From assembly GCF_024679245.1 (NCBI RefSeq), contig NC_090173.1, positions 28,236,160 to 28,300,159 of the forward strand: 64,000 bases of DNA, in the 5' to 3' direction. The notes under the pieces are model-generated. The model was not told where the DNA came from. It did not search any database and was given only the letters and a program-made list of their open reading frames with translations. This document shows positions 34,067 through 45,035 of the stretch, one piece after another (positions within the stretch are counted from its first letter, which is position 1; every line of letters starts with the position of its first letter). Both the position numbers and the translations under genes were made by a program. This DNA comes from Pseudorasbora parva (taxonomy: Eukaryota > Chordata > Actinopteri > Cypriniformes > Gobionidae).

Positions 34067-34399
34067 ACTGCACTCTAGTATTATACAGTATGAACTTTCA
34101 TCACATGTGAGATATTTTAGATTAATAGAGCAAATTCCCTATGAGGGATAAGGTTAAACAATCAGGGTCATGTTATGCTCAAGGTTCCTCAGAAATTCCT
34201 TCACATTTGGTTGTGGGTGATTGCTTTGGACCCCAGTCCACTAACCTTTATGACCTTAGGTTTAGCTCTCATCCGCTCATTTACTACATCCTGCGGTTTG
34301 ATAGCATTCAACATCATGTGGGCTCCTGGAAAATATGTCCAATACACATTTTAACCATGTACAAAGCCTAGTTTTATATTTTTAACCCCTCTGACATGT

Positions 34400-34709
34400 A
34401 GTATTCAGTAATACTGCATTATCGTATTGTCTCACTATTGTATTAACTATTGGACACTAAATATATGATTAAAGTTATTCTACTTATTATACAAATAAAA
34501 TGTATGAATTAGGTCTTATTTAATTCTATAAACTATAATACTGATCTGCCAACATTGTCGCTATATGATAAATTAAAATAAGCTGATAACATCACTGTTT
34601 TCTCCAGTACGACTACAGCCAAATCTAATTTTGTCGCAATATTATCCTGTTTGACACTGTGAAGCTGCTTTGACACAATCGTGATTGTAAAAGCACTATA
34701 TAAATAAAG

Positions 34710-34744
<35 letters not shown>
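34400..34744 (+). repeat. LINE-tail-like repeat ending in (ATTG)n
   Basis: GACACTGTGAAGCTGCTTTG, ACACAATCGTGATTGTAAAA and GCACTATATAAATAAAGTTG are followed by nine ATTG units at 34710-34744. The upstream 200 bp matches the complement of 60240-60420. The unit has the shape of a retroposed 3' tail: a conserved end plus a short tandem repeat. Confidence 0.7.
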
Positions 34745-34745
<1 letters not shown>

Positions 34746-34995
34746 ATTCTGCAGAGCTGCTTTATACCTGAATTGACGTTTTATAATTGACTAGTTTTGC
34801 AACATCGAATTCAACATTGAATTGAATCAACACTGAACTCAATAATGACACTTGTCTTTTAAGAGATGCTTTGTAGCAGAATTTTAATACATAATATTTA
34901 ACGTTGATTGTTATTTTCCTGTTTATTACAGTGAAGATGCTTTGAGATATTCTGTATTGTACATTTAAATAAAGGTGACTTGATTGAGATAACTT
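34745..34995 (+). repeat. second LINE-tail-like repeat, related
   Basis: Ends TTACAGTGAAGATGCTTTGA, TTCTGTATTGTACATTTAAA and TAAAGGTGACTTGATTG, another conserved fish retroposon tail type placed directly after the first. Confidence 0.5.
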
Positions 34996-36436
34996 TTTAC
35001 TTGAAATATAGCCTTTCACAAACTCACTTTCAAATAAAAAAATATTTAACTTTACAATAGCACAACACACACTCTCTCACACCTTCTCACATGCACATTC
35101 AACCGGATAAAAAAAGATCCATGGGTTTTGAACGTTTTCTGGAGTCTACTGCATCCCCTGAGATGGATATTATCTTGCAAACTCTTAAGCATTTCCATTA
35201 AGGCAGTGTTGCTGTGTGATTCCACATTTATATTCACAGAGTCCTTTCCTGGAATGAGTCCAGCATTTATGTGCAGCGCACCTGCGCATAAACATTCCTT
35301 ATCAGATCCTATTCAGGCAAATCACTCTCTATATCTCTGTGTTTGGCTGATGGTTCAGGACCCAATTAAATGAAGCCGTAATGTGGTGTTTATGAGTAGC
35401 GGTTGAGTCTGCACAGCCGGCAATATGAATGGCACACTGATAGTATTAAAGAAGTGTTGATTAGAGATGACATCCCTGAATAGGTAATTAGCTTTTCTGG
35501 CAGCTTTTTCAATAGACATCTCATGCTTCAAATGTGATTCTCTTATGCCTCCGCTGATATTTTTAGCCAATGACATTGGGTGGGAGGACTCTGTCCAGCA
35601 TTTGTGATTAATTGACATTTTTTCATCTTTTGTAATACAACATGCAAACATCACATACAAACATTTGCTTTCTGCACACTTTATTCATGTTCCTGCAAGG
35701 TCCCCATCATCTGAGTCTGTACAGATCTACCCAGCATTGAAAATAAATAAAAGTCAAGGGTATTGGCCTCTGGCATACCACTTTTTAAAATCATAATTTA
35801 ATCATTACCAATGGTATTTTATTTAGTACAAAACACAATTAGAGTACAAACAAAAAGGACCAAAAACCACAAGAAAAATACTCCTCATTTCTCAAGTAAA
35901 AAGATTCAAATGAGTGAATTGATCTATGTGAAATACGTGAATATCAGGTAAGGAGTGAATTCTGCACACTCAGAATGTACGAGGCATTACATCACCACCT
36001 GGTTCAGGTCATACAAATACACATACCAGAGGAGAGAATGGAAGAGGCAGAAAAAATAAACAAAACAGGGAGAAAGACTGGAAGAGGCACATGGCGCTGT
36101 GATGTATGAAGAGTGCAAAATAACATGATAGATGAAGCAAGGTAGAAAAGGACAGGGGGGAAGAGAGCTGTTGAACAGAGGTATGCGGAGGGAGGGAGAG
36201 AGGGAGTAGTTTCACCTGCTGCTGCATTTTGCTGCAGTGTGGTCTTCCTGCAACTATATTTGACTGCACCTGTGGAACAGTGTGTGGTGCTGCTCCCTAG
36301 AGTTCACCAAGAGAACTGCTTCTTCAGACCTCAACAATACAAAGCACTTGATCTGATTTCCACATTGTACATGAGATGTGTAATCATATACAAATGTCAT
36401 TTTTACTATATTTCTAAGAATTGATTACTGATAAAT
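34996..36436. other. no gene recognised
   Basis: Single-copy-looking. A 101-codon minus frame at 35355-35660 shows no domain. No repeat was recognised. Confidence 0.4.
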
Positions 36437-36464
36437 GAAATAGTGCATTTGCATGCACTATTTC
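36437..36464. other. perfect 12-bp palindrome with octamer motif
   Basis: GAAATAGTGCAT and ATGCACTATTTC are perfect inverted repeats separated by TTGC. The centre reads ATTTGCAT, the complement of the POU-factor octamer ATGCAAAT. Whether it has any function is unknown. Confidence 0.5.
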
Positions 36465-36522
36465 TTATACCTCTGTCTCATAAGGCTCAAAGGAGAGTAC
36501 AAATGTACTATAATTAGTATCA

Positions 36523-36597
<75 letters not shown>
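36523..36597. repeat. (AAT)n microsatellite
   Basis: About 25 uninterrupted AAT/ATA units. The poly-Asn open frame is an artefact of the repeat. Confidence 0.95.
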
Positions 36598-36815
36598 TTT
36601 TTGCCTTATATATGAGATACTGCAATTATTTGGTTTATTACGGTATTATAGTTATAATAAAAAGTAATACTAATTATAATTAGTAGTAGTGTTTTTTATT
36701 AGTTTTTCTGCCTTACATTTATCATAAATGTTACTATAATCATAATTATTTATTATAATTCTTATTACAAATAGTTATAATTAATCATCATAATCATAAT
36801 GATACTGTCTAATAT
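36598..36815. other. AT-rich flank
   Basis: Simple AT-rich DNA with repeated TAATTAT words. No gene. Confidence 0.4.
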
Positions 36816-37112
36816 TGTCCCAGCCTGTGTGTCCCTGTCTTGTGTGAGGACTTTCGTTATTTCCAGTCTTATGTTTTGTAGTTGTTTGTAGATTTTCTTG
36901 TTGATTAGTTTTCCCAGTTTCCCCCATGTACCACTCCCCCTTGCTACCTTGTTAACCTTGTTTCCCTTTGTGTATACTGTGTATACCCCAGTGCTTCAGT
37001 TGTTGTTTGTCGGTCGTTACTCTCGTGTGTGTGTTTTTATTGTTGTGCCCGTATTGTTGTGCACGCTGTACTTGGATTCTCATTGAGCTTCATCCCTGCT
37101 CACACGTGACAG
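36816..37112 (+). mobile_element. possible LTR or retroposon fragment
   Basis: T- and GT-rich sequence with GTGTATACTGTGTATACCCC as a TATA-like region and a 3' end reading CTTCATCCCTGCTCACACGT followed by GACA. The pattern resembles solo LTRs of fish retroelements, but no TG start, AATAAA signal or target duplication was confirmed. Confidence 0.3.
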
Positions 37113-37117
37113 ATATA

Positions 37118-37320
37118 CACTCATCCGCCACTTTATTAGGTACCTTATTAGAACAGGGTTGGGCCCACTTTTGCCATCAAAACCTATTATTCTTCATGCA
37201 ATTGATTCAAAAATGAGCTGGTAACATTCCTCTGAGATTTTGGTCCACATTGGGATAGGACTCTGGTTACATCACATCCCAGGTAGTCTATTGGTGCCTG
37301 TAGGGGCCATTTGAGTACAC
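37118..37320 (+). mobile_element. end fragment of Tc1-like family (CCACTTTATTAGG type)
   Basis: ACACTCATCCGCCACTTTAT followed by TAGGTACC and GATTTTGGTCCACATTGGGA match the terminal part of a widespread fish Tc1-like family whose transposase is read from the other strand. The complementary part of such an element is found at 46.2-46.6 kb. It is truncated after GGGGCCATTTGAGTACAC. Confidence 0.55.
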
Positions 37321-37558
37321 TTTCAGAAAAAAAGGCACAGTGGAGGTACAATTTTGTTCCTTGTGAACAAAACATATAACTGTACCTTGGTCCTTAGGGT
37401 ACAACTATACCATTGTTTTCCTCAGTTCCTCGAGTCACTGTCCTGCAGAGTTTGGTTCCAACCCTGAAAGACATCTATATTAGCTCTTATTGAGAATTAA
37501 CAGAGGTTTAGATTTTGATGTTTTATTGAAAATGTTTGATCACCATTATGGAGATCAG
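37321..37558. other. unassigned, contains MITE-like scraps
   Basis: CTTTCAGAAAAAAAGGCACA and GAGGTACAATTTTGTTCC resemble a short fish MITE. GTTTGGTTCCAACCCTGAAA resembles another. Neither could be delimited. Confidence 0.3.
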
Positions 37559-38399
37559 TATTCCCTTTCAAAGGAGAACTCGCGCTGCGTCAGCTGACGC
37601 TACGGGGAACGCCTCCAGCGCAAAGAGGCGGACTCCCAGAGACGAGGAAAGGTGTATCACAACGCGGTTGGCGTGAATGATATGGTCTTCCCCTGGTGGG
37701 CGAGTTAAGAATTACATCTGACTTTTCTCCTCTTCTTCAGCATCTTCCCAGACGCTTCTTGCAATCGGCCCATAGTGGGGCCGTAAAACGTTGATACTTA
37801 AGGTCTTGCCTGGCGTGAGAAGCGCCCCCCCTCAGGTTTGGTGTGCCGAAGCATGCATGTTACATGAAAGCGATGAGGCACCGGAGGAGAGTGGTTGAGT
37901 CCACTTTATAGGGCAAACATTCTTTCTTCCCCATATGGTTGGACTCTATGCTTCCCTGAGGGGTTTTGTGGGATGATGGATGTGGGAAACAAGTTTCTAC
38001 AGAGAAGATTGGGCCTGTAGTTCCTTGTGGGGTGGCTAGAACGATGTTTGTGATAAACACTGTGTGTTTATGTTAGGCTGTATGTTTTGCTAGTGCAGCA
38101 CTGTGGTCTGTGGTAGGCTCATCTGAATATGTGAATATGAGCAGTTGAGGCCATCGCGCATGCTCACGTGCATGTAGCGTCGATATAGACTTATGTGCAT
38201 TCTCCAAGTCAAACTGTTAGGCCCATAGCCACCTCTGGTTAGCGTTAGCACCTCTGTTAGTGAAATATCTAGATGAGTGTATGAGGTCAGGCTAGCGGAT
38301 TAACAGCAGTAAGGTCTGTCCCAGCCCTTTTTAGGGCCTTGGTTTTTGGGTTTTTATCAGATCGATGCTGGCTGGCCCTCACAAGGGCGCTGCATCAAG

Positions 38400-39104
38400 T
38401 CAATGTAGTGACTTTACATGTTAAGTCAATGCAGAGACGCGAATAGGCATTCTGCGGCGCGATTTGCGCGAATGAGGCGGCGCGAATGGCGCGATTCGTG
38501 CGAATGAGGCAGCAATGATCATGCGGATTGAGCGTTTTGAATGCGTGATTCGCGCGAACCGCGCAAAACACGAGAATCGCTCAAGTTGAAAAATCGGAAC
38601 TTTAGCGGATATTCTCGCCGCGTTCACCAATGAGGAGCTTTCGCCAGCTTACTGCTGTCACGTGGTGAAGTGATGGATGGGAAACCCACAGGGGAAACCC
38701 AGAGGCCAGAGTAATTTAAAAATACTACTGTATTGTGTCACAAAATATAGTTTTAATAGTTTTTCAGGCAAGAATGTAGTTGTTTAAAGCTCAAATATGT
38801 GATTTATTTATTAAGAGAGCTCCTATTTGAAAATTTGATCTAGTGTTTTCGGAGGTGTGACACACAGGCGATCACCGGAGCTCAGCGCTCATCAACCCCG
38901 GTGAGAGCAGCCTTAACTCGGATAGTCCTTCTGCCGACTGCCGCTGCCTGGCAGAACCCCGTCCCATGACGCGAATTGGCGTCTGTTGTGTAGTTAATGT
39001 CACACGCGAATGAAGCGAATTTCATGCGCGAATGAAGCGAATGGATTCAAATTGTTCACGCGTCCAACTTCGCGTCATTCGCGTGCGGTGTGAACGCAGC
39101 ATAA
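38400..39104. mobile_element. GC-rich MITE with GCGAATG repeats
   Basis: The right end complements to TTATGCTGCGTTCACACCGC then ACGCGAATGACGCG, and both halves contain many CGCGAATG and GAATGAAGCG words. This matches a common fish PIF/Harbinger-like class (ends starting with GCGTTCACAC). The left end is not a clean match, so truncation is likely. Confidence 0.5.
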
Positions 39105-39261
39105 AACAGGCCTCTTGGAGGCGAGCTCCGGGAACACAGTAGCTTCCCACAGTTTGCATATCTGGCTAGCTGGTAGCAGGCCTCTCCAGGCCTTCGTCTG
39201 AGTGGACATCCATGACATGCAGAGTGCCACAAGGGTCAATTCTAGCACCACTCCCTGTGCA

Positions 39262-39987
39262 AATGCATTGATGAAGTTAACAACTGGATGTGCCAAAACT
39301 ATCTTCAGTTAAACAAAGACAAAACTGAAATCACTACATTTGGAAACAAAGATGAAATTCTCAAGGTGAATGCATATCTCAAAATATCAAGTCAGGAATC
39401 GTGGAGTGATTTTGGAGTCAGACCTGAGTTTCAGTAGTCATGTCAAAGCAATAACTAAATCAGCATACTATCATCTGAAAAATATTGCAATTAGATGCTT
39501 TGTTTCCAGGCAAGACTTAGAGAAACTTGTTCATGCTTTCATCACCAGTAGGGTGGAATATTGTAATGGCCTTCTCACCGGCCTTCCCAAAAAGCCCATT
39601 AGACAGCTGCAGCTCATACAGAACGCTGCTGCCAGGATTCTGAGCAGAACCAGAAAATATGACCATATCACACCAGTCCTCAGGTCTTTACACTGGCTTC
39701 CAGTTACATCTAGGATCGATTTTAAAGTACTGCTACTTGTTTATAAATCTCTCAATGATATTGCAGATATGCTGATTAAATACAAACCCAACAGATCACT
39801 CAGATCAGCAGGATCAAATCAGTTAGAAATACCAAGAGTTCACTCAAAGCAAGGAGAGTCTGCCTTTAGCTATTATGCCAGTCGCAGTTGGAACCAGCTT
39901 CCTGAACAGATCAGATGTGCTCCAACAGTAGCCACATTCAAATCCAGACTCAAAACACATCTGTTTAGCTGTGCATTTACTGAATGA
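39262..39987 (+). pseudogene. LINE reverse transcriptase C-terminal fragment
   Basis: The frame at 39262 gives INEVNNWMCQNYLQLNKDKT, which follows the YADD box in L2-like RTs. After a shift near 39380 the open frame 39370-39987 (205 codons) continues with NRGVILESDLSFSSHVKAIT, RVEYCNGLLTGLP, LQLIQNAAARILSRTRK, LHWLPVTSRIDFKVLLLVYK, SRSWNQLPEQIR and ends LKTHLFSCAFTE, the usual C-terminus of L2/CR1-type proteins. The catalytic palm (including YxDD) is deleted, so it is inactive. It is a different, more diverged family from the LINE at 9.2 kb. Confidence 0.8.
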
Positions 39988-40173
39988 CCACTGTGCCATT
40001 GTACGTTCGCCTGATTGCACCTTATCTATGCATCATTTTTTAAATTCTTTTTATAACTGTTTTAGTTTACCTGTTCTTTTCTTTAGTTATCATCATTTTA
40101 TTACATTGTATTCTTTTTCTTATGCATTTTTAATCCCTATTTTAATTCCTTTCTATGTAAAGCACTTTGAATT

Positions 40174-40390
40174 GCCATTGTGTATGAAATGTGCTATATG
40201 CCTTGCCATTGTGTATGAAATGTGCTATATGCCTTGCCATTGTGTATGAAATGTGCTATATGCCTTGCCATTGTGTATGAAATGTGCTATATGCCTTGCC
40301 ATTGTGTATGAAATGTGCTATATGCCTTGCCATTGTGTATGAAATGTGCTATATGCCTTGCCATTGTGTATGAAATGTGCTATATGCCTT
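40174..40390 (+). repeat. 31-bp tandem repeat, seven identical units
   Basis: GCCATTGTGTATGAAATGTG followed by CTATATGCCTT is repeated exactly seven times. The unit is the terminal sequence of the LINE 3' UTR just upstream. Confidence 0.95.
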
Positions 40391-40515
40391 GCCTTGCCTT
40401 GCCTTGCCTTGCCTTGCCTTGCCTTGCCTTGCCTTGCCTTGCCTTGCCTTGCCTTGCCTTGCCTTGCCTTGCCTTGCCTTGCCTTGCCTTGCCTAGCCTA
40501 GCCTAGCCTAGCCTA
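40386..40515 (+). repeat. (GCCTT)n then (GCCTA)n pentanucleotide array
   Basis: About 21 GCCTT units followed by five GCCTA units, starting with the last five bases of the final 31-bp repeat. Confidence 0.95.
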
Positions 40516-41592
40516 TGGCATTTAACAGCTAGCCTCAACGGTGCCAGGTAGAGGCTCCTTCAGCCTCCCTGGGGCGAAATGAGTCCCTTGGACGGCAACA
40601 CATAATTGGCTTTATGCTGACAGCTAGTGCATGCCCGCTGTCGGGTCCCGGCCTTAGCCGGCAGTACCCAAGGGCGGGCTCATGCCCTAACACGATGAGA
40701 CGAGGCCCTTCAGGACAGGGACCGGCCAGCCTACAGCATGGTTTACCTAAAAGGCAGGCTTAAGAGCTCCCCTCAGCAAGGATTGTCTGCGAGCTTATGG
40801 CCGCCTGAGCCTGATCAGACGGTCAGGCCCCCCTCGGGGCCTCCCGGTTAGATCAGCCCATAGGCCTGTCCAGCCTCCTGAGCACCCCTGTAATATATGT
40901 GTTCAGTAGATCCTAGGATCGAGCAGAAGAAACTCCCCTCGCTTGCAAGGGTTAGAAAGCACTATGCTGAGTACTGCTCTCCAGGATTCCCGTCTCCAAG
41001 TTCCGGGTTCAGGAGGACACTGCCAGTTTGCAGTCCCTCAGTCTGGATGCTCGTGAGTAAGCAAAAGTCTGGAGGCTCTTTTTCTAAACAGACAGGGTTG
41101 GCCAAGCCGGGGTGTCCCACATAAGTGATGCCAGTTCAGGCCTCCCTGGTGGCATTCGGTGAAGGATTTCCCGAATGGTGGCTGACTGGGGTGCCCTCGG
41201 GCCCCCTAGCCACATTCCCATAAAGGGACCCCTTCCGTTGAAGTAGTTGGTCCCAGGCCTTTTAGCAGCCGAGGGTAAGAGACCTCAGGTAAAAGTTTAA
41301 TAAGGTCCTCTCTTAGGCATATAGCTTGGGCTATGACCGTAGGGAATGCTGTCACTGACAGCCTACTGTGACCAGAGGGGGAGTGCTTCAGACTTTTCTT
41401 TTGAACTCTTGTCCGGGCAGTTGTCACTGCCAGTAAGGGGCATGCACTCCCCTCAGCATGGCGGCATGGGTATATCGTTTCCCGTAGCATCAGCTGACAC
41501 AGCGCGAGTTCCCTTTCGAAAGGTAACGTCCCTGATTACGACTGTAACCTTAGTTACTTGAGAACAGGGAACGAGACGCAGCATCATGATGC

Positions 41593-42073
41593 TTAGTTTG
41601 TACCAAGGGCCCAAAGTGTGCCAAGAAAATATCCTCCACATTACACCACCACCTGAACCATTTTTACAATGCAGGATTCATCCATGCTTTCAGGTTATTT
41701 ATGCTGAATTCTGACCCTAGCACATTAAAACTGTCGCAGCAGAAAATTAGACTTATCCAGAGTTTCCCATAGGTTGAGAATTTACTTGTGGTGGTGGGCA
41801 GGGCGAAGTGGAGCTGCACAGAGTGTGGCACGGCAAGGTGCTTGATGAGCAGGTTCAAAATAAACTAGTGAATATTACAGAATATGAATTACAAATAATG
41901 TACAATTTCACATATTGGTCTCACCAATTGGCCATTGGTCTGTTCTGCACACACTCAAATCTGATAGGTCTCCCAGAAGTAATCTTAATTCGTCTAGTGA
42001 CATCCAACCTATGTTGAACGTGACCGACTGAAATGGAACTGCATCTACAAATAGTTGTTTAGTCTATTTTGTT
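41593..42073. other. unassigned; possible hAT MITE end
   Basis: CAGAGTTTCCCATAGGTTGA at about 41758 followed by TTACTTGTGGTGG resembles the start of a known fish hAT-like MITE (GTTTCCCA...TTGTGG). No partner end was found. No gene. Confidence 0.35.
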
Positions 42074-43038
42074 TACAGTTTTTTCAATTGTTTAAGCACA
42101 AATTTGAAACCAAAGTAGAACAACACCTCAGATCATTTGTAAAATGAAACACTTTTGTCAAAACTATACAATGTCTTATAAAAACCTTATTTCGTTGTAA
42201 TAACATTAACACAACCATCATATGGTCTGATTCTGTATGAATCAGTTAAACACTCCTGTACTCAACCTAAAACACTTTAATAATTTACACAGAGAATGTG
42301 TACCATGAAACCATTTAACCCTTCGCCACAAGTTTGATTGACTGACGATCCGATCAATCACATTGTCAAATCTACTGTTTTGTCCAACAAAGCAGTCAGG
42401 AGAGAGTAGATTACAGGTTTTTTTCAAATTGCTAGCACACAATTTTGCAAACTAGGCTGGTTTTATCAAAATATTTGACACAATTCACAAAACCATGCAC
42501 CCAAACTGTAATATTTGTAGATACACATACATGCTGTTGAAACATTTATTATTTACATTTTCACCAAACAAGTCGTAATCCAGTAGATATATTTACAATG
42601 GAAAAAATATGCTCTCAAAAAACAGTAAGCTGAAGAAGAAAATTGCAAACTCCATCTTCCCCTTCCTCTCTCTGCAACGTATTCCATTGTTATATAAAAA
42701 AAGGTGCTCACCTCTGGTAGTTTCATAGTGGTTACTTCCCTATGGAAGTGTTAGCATTATCCAATGAGGTGTTTGGCCAGCTGACTCATGTATTGGCCAT
42801 TTAGCTCATGTGTCATTTTGAATGGCAGTGTTTTACCATGGCAAACATGTGAATTTGTGTCAGATTGTTGTGTCTTATGCAGAAAACCGTGTGCAGTGCA
42901 TTTAAAAAGTGCCATTTTGAATTGCAAAATATGTGTAAAGCAGAAAATGTGTTTAGACTTTAGGAGACTTGACTTGTCAGTTTAAATAATTGTGCTGTGC
43001 ATGTCATTTTAGTGTGTTAGCAATTGGAAAAAACTGTA
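42074..43038. mobile_element. TA-flanked MITE (Tc1/IS630-like ends)
   Basis: TA at 42074-42075 and 43037-43038. The insert starts CAGTTTTTTCAATTG and ends CAATTGGAAAAAACTG, an inverted repeat of about 16 bp with one indel. It is 961 bp, AT-rich and non-coding. The TA duplication points to the Tc1/mariner/IS630 group. It lies next to a transposase remnant of that group (43.7-44.1 kb), which may or may not be its source. Confidence 0.75.
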
Positions 43039-43597
43039 AAGCCGGTGGACTTGAACTTGAAAAATGGTGTGTACTGAGACAGTTCGAACAAGATTTATTT
43101 TAGTGTTCATTCATGTTTATTTGATGCTTATCAATGAACTAGAAGAAATGATGATCGGTTCACTGGCAGCTTTAACTGAGGTGCAACAGTGATCACAACA
43201 CCCAAAACAATTTTTATTGTTTAAATTTCTTTGAAATTTTTTTTGAAAGTTAAGACTGTTTTTTATATCGAAAGTAACTTGCTCTGTCCTGTCTGTCGCC
43301 TTGTTGTCAGTATCCTCTTTGCTCCGTGATGTATTTTCTCTACGTGAGAATGTGTGTGGTGTGAGAGTGTTATGGCTTGTCAATCATAGCAAGAGTAACT
43401 GAAGGGGGCCCGGTCTTTGTGAACGGTCAGTTTTGCAGACTAATAGAAATATTTATTTATTTTCAATACTGAACATTTCAATAAAACATTTTCCAGTTTT
43501 CATACAGTATTACTGAACATTGTACTGTAAATTTAGCCTACAATACTGTAACATACATATCCAGCTCCATGCCATATATAACCATATATGTATAGCC

Positions 43598-43680
<83 letters not shown>
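43598..43680. repeat. (AT)n(GT)n compound microsatellite
   Basis: About nine AT units then about 32 GT units. It falls within or at the edge of a transposase remnant read on the minus strand. Confidence 0.95.
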
Positions 43681-43681
<1 letters not shown>

Positions 43682-43682
<1 letters not shown>

Positions 43683-44086
43683 GTGTGGTCGACACCACAG
43701 GCTATTTTTTATCATCTGATCACATGGTTTCTCCATAGCTTGAATGAGGGGCATCTGGACATAGGGCCAGAGATCATAAACCTTCAACGGCCATGCTGAC
43801 AATGTATTGCATCTGGTCCCTTTGCTTTGCTGCTGTGGAAATATTTGTAATCTATCTAAAAATGTAAGAATGAGGTTAGTGTTGTAAGGATCAAAGTTGG
43901 CATGACGGTGGAGGACCCAATTCTTAGTAATGGCAAGGTAATGTTGCCCTCATGTTGCCCTGGTACATTGCCAATAGCCCTGTGGCCAATGATGTTTCTT
44001 CCCGTTCTTCTCACGGTTTTCAGGTTAAATCCAGCCTCATCATTGTATATAAACTCATGCAGGACTTCCTCCGCATTCATTTGCAA
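43682..44086 (-). pseudogene. Tc1/IS630-like transposase remnant
   Basis: The minus frame 44086-43856 reads LHEFIYNDEAGFNLKTVRRT (a catalytic Asp in YNDEAGFN), then GRNIIGHRA and VPGQHEGNITL, matching the central part of IS630-type transposases found in fish. The other minus frame, 43802 down to about 43690, gives SAWPLKVYDLWPYVQMPLIQ and AMEKPCDQ, matching the C-terminal part. The region between, which should hold the second Asp and the Glu of the DDE/D triad, is lost. Downstream the reading enters the GT microsatellite. Inactive. Confidence 0.7.
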
Positions 44087-44132
44087 AACTCACATTGCAA
44101 AATATATCCATACAGCAAAAGAACACATTGTG

Positions 44133-44216
44133 TAGGGTGATTTCAGGGTGAGTAGGACACTTTTTTCCATTTAGATGACTTGGGAAAAGTGTCCCAGTCA
44201 CCCTGAATTCACCCTA
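44133..44216. other. 84-bp TA-flanked foldback hairpin
   Basis: TAGGGTGATTTCAGGGTGAG and AGGACACTTTTTTCC on the left arm (44133-44168) are complementary, with few mismatches, to the right arm (44182-44216: GGGAAAAGTGTCCCAGTCAC then CCTGAATTCACCCTA). The loop is about 13 nt. TA is at both outer ends. It could be a minimal MITE or a miRNA-like hairpin. Confidence 0.65.
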
Positions 44217-44417
44217 GATCAATATACTGTAGGTCTGCTGTGTGCACAATACTACAGTCAGGGAACAAAACGCACTACCACATATTCACACCACAGGATT
44301 TTTCACCCTGACTGAATTTCTTTCAAATGGCACTAGTTGTTTCGTCAGGACTTGATGTTTTTTTAAGGACACGGCTATTGTTGACAGAGACCTGTTGGCA
44401 TTATTAAAAACTGGGTG

Positions 44418-44527
<110 letters not shown>

Positions 44528-44852
44528 TATGTTGGCAGGAATAGATACCAAAACTGTTGCTATAGTACATGCAGAAAGCTATGGATTTTCTTTTGACAGA
44601 AGATGCATTTCTTGCCTCAGTATTAGTCTGTGGTTTATTTATTTTGTTACGCAGATTTGGTTGTTTTTTTCTTTGTGCATGTCCTACCCCGGCTCCAGGT
44701 CTTCCTCTCCCTCCACATTGTTCTCTTCAGATTCCCCCTCTCATCCACACTCTCCGTCTTCATCTGACACCGTCCATTATTGTTGAAGACAGGTGAACTT
44801 TCCTGTAGCCTTTTTATAGTGTTTGAACCTGATTGGTGTGTCTACAATTAAG

Positions 44853-45035
44853 TACCAGTGTCTGTGCACACCTGGTGGCTATTATACCAATTGTTTCATG
44901 GGTGTGTTCATATGAGACCATTTGCTTTGAAATTGTAAGGAAATTACATCATGATACATTTCTGTGCCAAATGCATGCAAGTGTGTTTTGTGTTTTGTAA
45001 ATCACTGTGTGTAATGTTTTGCAAAAAGTGTGAAT
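44853..45035 (+). repeat. direct repeat, left copy
   Basis: ACCAGTGTCTGTGCACACCT, GGTGGCTATTATACCAATTG and AAATTACATCATGATACATT recur, diverged, at 45677-45955. Both may be ends of one transposon family related to the transposase remnant nearby. Confidence 0.6.

Larger units (their letters stand above)
39205..40515 (+). mobile_element. LINE 3' half (CR1/L2-like) with amplified tail
   Basis: Begins with an RT scrap reading RVPQGSILAPL (39219-39251), then a deletion, then the RT C-terminal region and 3' UTR (39988-40173). The UTR ends in TTTCTATGTAAAGCACTTTG followed by a 31-bp unit in seven copies and a GCCTT array. CR1/L2 elements end in short tandem repeats instead of poly(A), which fits. 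It is inserted in DIRS leader-like DNA. Confidence 0.75.
37559..41592 (+). mobile_element. DIRS remnant 3: inverted terminal repeats and leader only, with two nested insertions
   Basis: The left end (37561-37612) has CCCTTTCAAAGGAGAACTCG, CGCTGCGTCAGCTGACGCTA and CGGGGAAC. The complement of 41476-41527 gives the same sequence with few changes, so the ends are inverted repeats as in DIRS elements. Close to the right end (41560-41592) is GAACAGGGAACGAGACGCAG, typical of DIRS terminal/internal complementary regions. Sequence at 37613-38385, 39105-39200 and 40516-41475 is GC-richer, non-coding and leader-like. Nested within are a GC-rich MITE (about 38400-39104) and a LINE (about 39205-40515). 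No gag, RT or recombinase frame was found. It is either an internally deleted copy or two opposed ends. Confidence 0.6.

Noticed and set aside
35355..35660. 101-codon minus-strand open frame in single-copy-looking DNA
   Set aside because: No domain, no splice sites at its edges and ordinary composition; chance is sufficient explanation.
36453..36683. Poly-Asn protein
   Set aside because: Translation of the (AAT)n microsatellite.
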